6,690 bases of DNA from an uncultured Endomicrobiia bacterium (lineage in GTDB: Bacteria; Elusimicrobiota; Endomicrobiia; Endomicrobiales; Endomicrobiaceae): positions 1 to 6,690 of the forward strand of contig CAJOOL010000107.1 of NCBI GenBank assembly GCA_905236115.1. The letters run 5' to 3'. This document shows, one piece after another, positions 4,749 through 6,690 of the stretch. The notes beneath the pieces are model-generated. The model was not told where the DNA came from, searched no databases, and saw only the letters and a list, made by a program, of their open reading frames with translations. Both the position numbers and the translations under genes were made by a program. Within the stretch, counting starts at the first letter, position 1. Each line of letters starts with the position of its first letter.

Positions 4749-5546
4749 AACGGTGCCGTTTTGAATGTGGCTGAAAATCAAAATTTATATTTGAAAGGAG
4801 ATTTGGTTAATTATAACCCGGAACCGGGATATGAAACTGAGTTTATTAAAGAAGGACTTGGAAATACCACGATATCGCAAATAGAAGGAGTAGACAGAAA
4901 AATAAATATATCAAAATTTACGGTTAATAACGGAACATTCACTTTGGACAAAGGAGTTGTTCTGGATTCCGGCTTTTCTTTGGGCGGTGAAAATGCTTCT
5001 TTGGTTATGAATGAAAACGCGGGAATAAATAATGTTATAGATATTTATAACGGCGATTTGACAATATTTAACGAGAAAAATATTTCATCGGCGGCAGGAA
5101 TAAATTTTCATTCTATTACAACCACTCCCAAGCTTCATACAACAAGCAATACTGTTATATCAAACGATACGATAGCAAGCAGTATAAACATTGCGAAAAA
5201 TATAGAGTTTGTTACGGAAGCAACCACTACGGCAAAATTAAACAAATTTAATTTTCAAGCAGGTGCGGACTCTGTAATAGTAAAATCGGGTAAAGGAACT
5301 TTTGTTGCGGATAATAACAACAATAATTTTGAAATAAAAGATTTAACAATAAACGACGGAATTTTCAAACTGGAAAATACGCAGCTTGAAGTTTTCGGAA
5401 CAACGGCAATTGACAAAGGAACATTACTTGTAAGCGGCGAAAATTCCAAATTCAAATTTAATGACGGCGTAGCGGCGGCAGACAGAAAAATAGTAGTTCA
5501 TGACGGAAGCGGTATAGGTATATACGATGATAACAGTATTGCGTGA
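4749..5546 (+). pseudogene. Autotransporter passenger domain, 5'-truncated piece 1 of a decayed gene
   Basis: The frame is open from just after a TAA at 4746-4748 and ends at an in-frame TGA (5544-5546). The first usable start is the TTG at 4761, but there is no signal peptide and no ribosome binding site: the sequence opens directly in passenger-like text (NGAVLNVAENQNLYLKGDL). The rest is repetitive and rich in Asn, Thr, Ile, Gly and Lys, with no cysteine or tryptophan. Stretches such as FTVNNGTFTLDKGVVLDSG, LTINDGIFKLEN and AIDKGTLLVSGENSKFKF have the alternating pattern of a beta-helix passenger. The same reading frame continues after the TGA, so this is the front of one gene running to about 6501. 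If expressed at all, the product would lack export signal and barrel. No specific adhesin or enzyme function is recognisable. Confidence 0.75.
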
Positions 5547-6098
5547 GATGTCGCACTGAGATTTGAGGGCGAAGATAAAGATAACCTTTCAAAGCTGGTT
5601 GTTGAGGCGGCAAACGTAAACTTAACAAATAACATTTACGTCAAAACAGGTTTGATTATTGAAAACCAAAAAGATTTGACTTTCTCTGGAGATTCCATTA
5701 CCGGCGAATACGGAATATTGGCAAAAGCCGGCGAGGGAACAATGACCATAAACTCCGCAGGAACTTTTGAAATGGGAGAAATAAGAGCATTGGGAGGAAA
5801 CTTACTCGTAAAATCAAACATTGATGTCAATTCCGTTTCAATACTCGGAGAAAATGCTTTGTTATCTTTTGAAAATGTAAACAATGCTAAAATAAACGAC
5901 AGTTTATCTTTAAGCCGCGGCGGAACATTATCACTGTTGCAATCAAAAGTAACTGCAGGAAATTTGGTAAGGTTTGATAATTCCGTTATAGACTTAAAGG
6001 ATGCTTCTTCAAAGATTACCGCCGGAACAATAGATTTGCTGAATGCTTCCAAAGTTCAAGGTTTCTGAAATCTTAATGCCGCTGTTAATGTCAGAAAA
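5547..6098 (+). pseudogene. Autotransporter passenger, piece 2, in frame with piece 1
   Basis: Directly after the TGA at 5544 the same frame reads DVALRFEGEDKDNLSKLVVEAANVNLTNNIYVKTG and on through typical beta-helix text (EYGILAKAGEGTMTINSAG, GGNLLVKSNIDVNSVSILGE, SSKITAGTIDLLNASKVQGF). The first internal ATG-type start is at 5652 (ATT), so no independent start is convincing. A second in-frame TGA follows at 6066-6068; the frame still reads sensibly beyond it (NLNAAVNVRK) until the A5 run at 6095-6099. Beyond that the meaningful frame shifts by +1. This middle section carried the end of the passenger and perhaps the first barrel residues. Confidence 0.72.
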
Positions 6099-6099
6099 A

Positions 6100-6501
6100 C
6101 CTGTTGCCGGCATAAATTGTGCTGTCGTTTCCAACGGAACCATTGAAGAAAACGGAAACAGCGAATACAGACTGAAAATAAACGGCGGTACTTATGCAAA
6201 GGCTGAAGCAAAGATAGAAATAAATTTACAAAACAAAATACTTCCGTCATTTAATTGGTATGCCTCAGCTGCAATCAAACAAATATTGACAGGCAGCAAA
6301 TTTAAAACAAAAGGCAGTTTTGTAAATGCACCTAAATATGAATTTGAAATAGAGGGAACAAAACTTTACGGTACATCTTTTTCCGGAGGTTTAGGCTGTG
6401 CTTATGATATTAATTCAAATTTCAATATTTCGTTGGATTTAAACATTGATGCAGGTTTAACATCACAATTCAACGGAAACATAGGTGCATCTTACAGATG
6501 A
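6100..6501 (+). pseudogene. Autotransporter beta-barrel C-terminal fragment, piece 3 (frame-shifted)
   Basis: After the A5 run the protein resumes in frame +1 as PVAGINCAVVSNGTIEENG, then YRLKINGGTYAKAEAKIEINL, FNWYASAAIKQILTGSKFK, GTSFSGGLGCAYDINSNFNISLDLNIDAG and finally NGNIGASYR. This is the characteristic end of the autotransporter barrel (PF03797-type): alternating amphipathic strands closing with an NIGASYR-like last strand. Only about 134 residues remain, roughly half of a normal 250-300 residue barrel, so an internal deletion before 6100 is likely. Frame +1 is open upstream to an ATG at 6043, but that part is not barrel-like. The TGA at 6499 sits where a terminal aromatic residue is expected. 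A strong terminator follows 33 nt later. Confidence 0.75.
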
Positions 6502-6534
6502 GGTTTATAGAAAAGTAACAAACATAAACAGAAG

Positions 6535-6572
6535 CAGCTCATATCAAAGATAAAGATATGAGCTGTTTTTTT
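6535..6572 (+). terminator. Rho-independent terminator of the autotransporter locus
   Basis: CAGCTCATATC (6535-6545) and GATATGAGCTG (6555-6565) form a perfect 11-bp stem with a 9-nt A-rich loop, followed by seven T residues. It is 33 nt after the last stop codon of the decayed gene and oriented to stop plus-strand transcription. On the minus strand the hairpin is followed by CTTCTG, so it is weaker as a terminator for the tRNA. Confidence 0.9.
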
Positions 6573-6601
6573 ATTTAAAATATTTATTTTATTTTTTCGC
6601 T

Positions 6602-6675
6602 TGGGCCTGGTAGGACTTGAACCTACGACCATTCGATTATGAGTCGAGTGCTCTAACCAACTGAGCTACAGGCCC
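6602..6675 (-). tRNA. tRNA with anticodon CAT, most likely tRNA-Ile2 (lysidine-modified, reads AUA)
   Basis: A 74-nt cloverleaf is complete. The acceptor stem is GGGCCTG/CAGGCCC with A73, the D arm GCTC/GAGC, the anticodon loop CTCATAA (anticodon CAT at 34-36), and the T arm GTAGG-TTCAAGT-CCTAC. CCA is not encoded. The anticodon-arm core CGACTCATAATCG and the variable loop TGGTC match E. coli tRNA-Ile2(CAU), which favours the isoleucine species over elongator methionine; an initiator is excluded by the paired acceptor end and the absence of GGG/CCC anticodon-stem pairs. Position 27-43 is a C-A mismatch. The alternative is elongator tRNA-Met. Confidence 0.93.
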
Positions 6676-6690
6676 GCTTAAAACAACGTG

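Noticed and set aside
4795..4805. AAGGAG followed by TTG as a real start for the autotransporter piece
   Set aside because: The spacing is only 2 nt and the resulting protein would begin in passenger sequence without any signal peptide.
5636..6052. 138-codon minus-strand frame opposite the passenger
   Set aside because: It mirrors the passenger frame almost base for base; the plus-strand reading has the beta-helix pattern and a terminator in the right place.

Overview
The window is AT-rich and comes from a diderm (Gram-negative type) bacterium. It encodes the start of a TonB-dependent outer-membrane receptor, a periplasmic binding protein with a cleavable non-lipoprotein signal peptide, and the remains of an autotransporter with an outer-membrane barrel. 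The tRNA gene has no encoded CCA. I cannot place the species. The repeat style and decaying autotransporter would fit an AT-rich host-associated or anaerobic lineage such as Elusimicrobiota (Endomicrobium-like), but that is a guess.

Minus strand, about 4624 down to 1: a complete vitamin B12 acquisition and activation unit. A TTGATT-17-TATAAT promoter (4596-4624) leads into a leader that I read as a cobalamin riboswitch (about 4446-4572), followed by an intrinsic terminator (4322-4359). About 345 nt further on lie cobO (corrinoid adenosyltransferase), btuF (periplasmic binding protein), btuC (permease), btuD (ATPase) and the 5' part of a BtuB-like receptor that runs off the left edge. Corrinoid would cross the outer membrane through the receptor, be captured by BtuF, be imported by BtuCD and be adenosylated by CobO. 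The adenosylcobalamin formed could then shut off the operon through the riboswitch.

The spaces between the operon genes, except btuF-btuC, carry modular palindromic repeats. The modules are GTCATTGCGAGG-type, GTCATCCCGG-type and GTCATTCCCG-type hairpins plus short ones. They are assembled in different combinations, and the four GTCATTGCGAGG-type copies share one orientation. A further region (4107-4292) has a short inverted repeat inside a short direct repeat.

Plus strand, 4749-6501: a decayed autotransporter gene. It lacks its 5' end and signal peptide, has in-frame TGA codons at 5544 and 6066, has a +1 frameshift at an A5 run (6095-6099), and keeps only the last part of the barrel. A strong intrinsic terminator follows (6535-6572).

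Right edge, minus strand: a tRNA gene with anticodon CAT, most likely tRNA-Ile2 (6602-6675).
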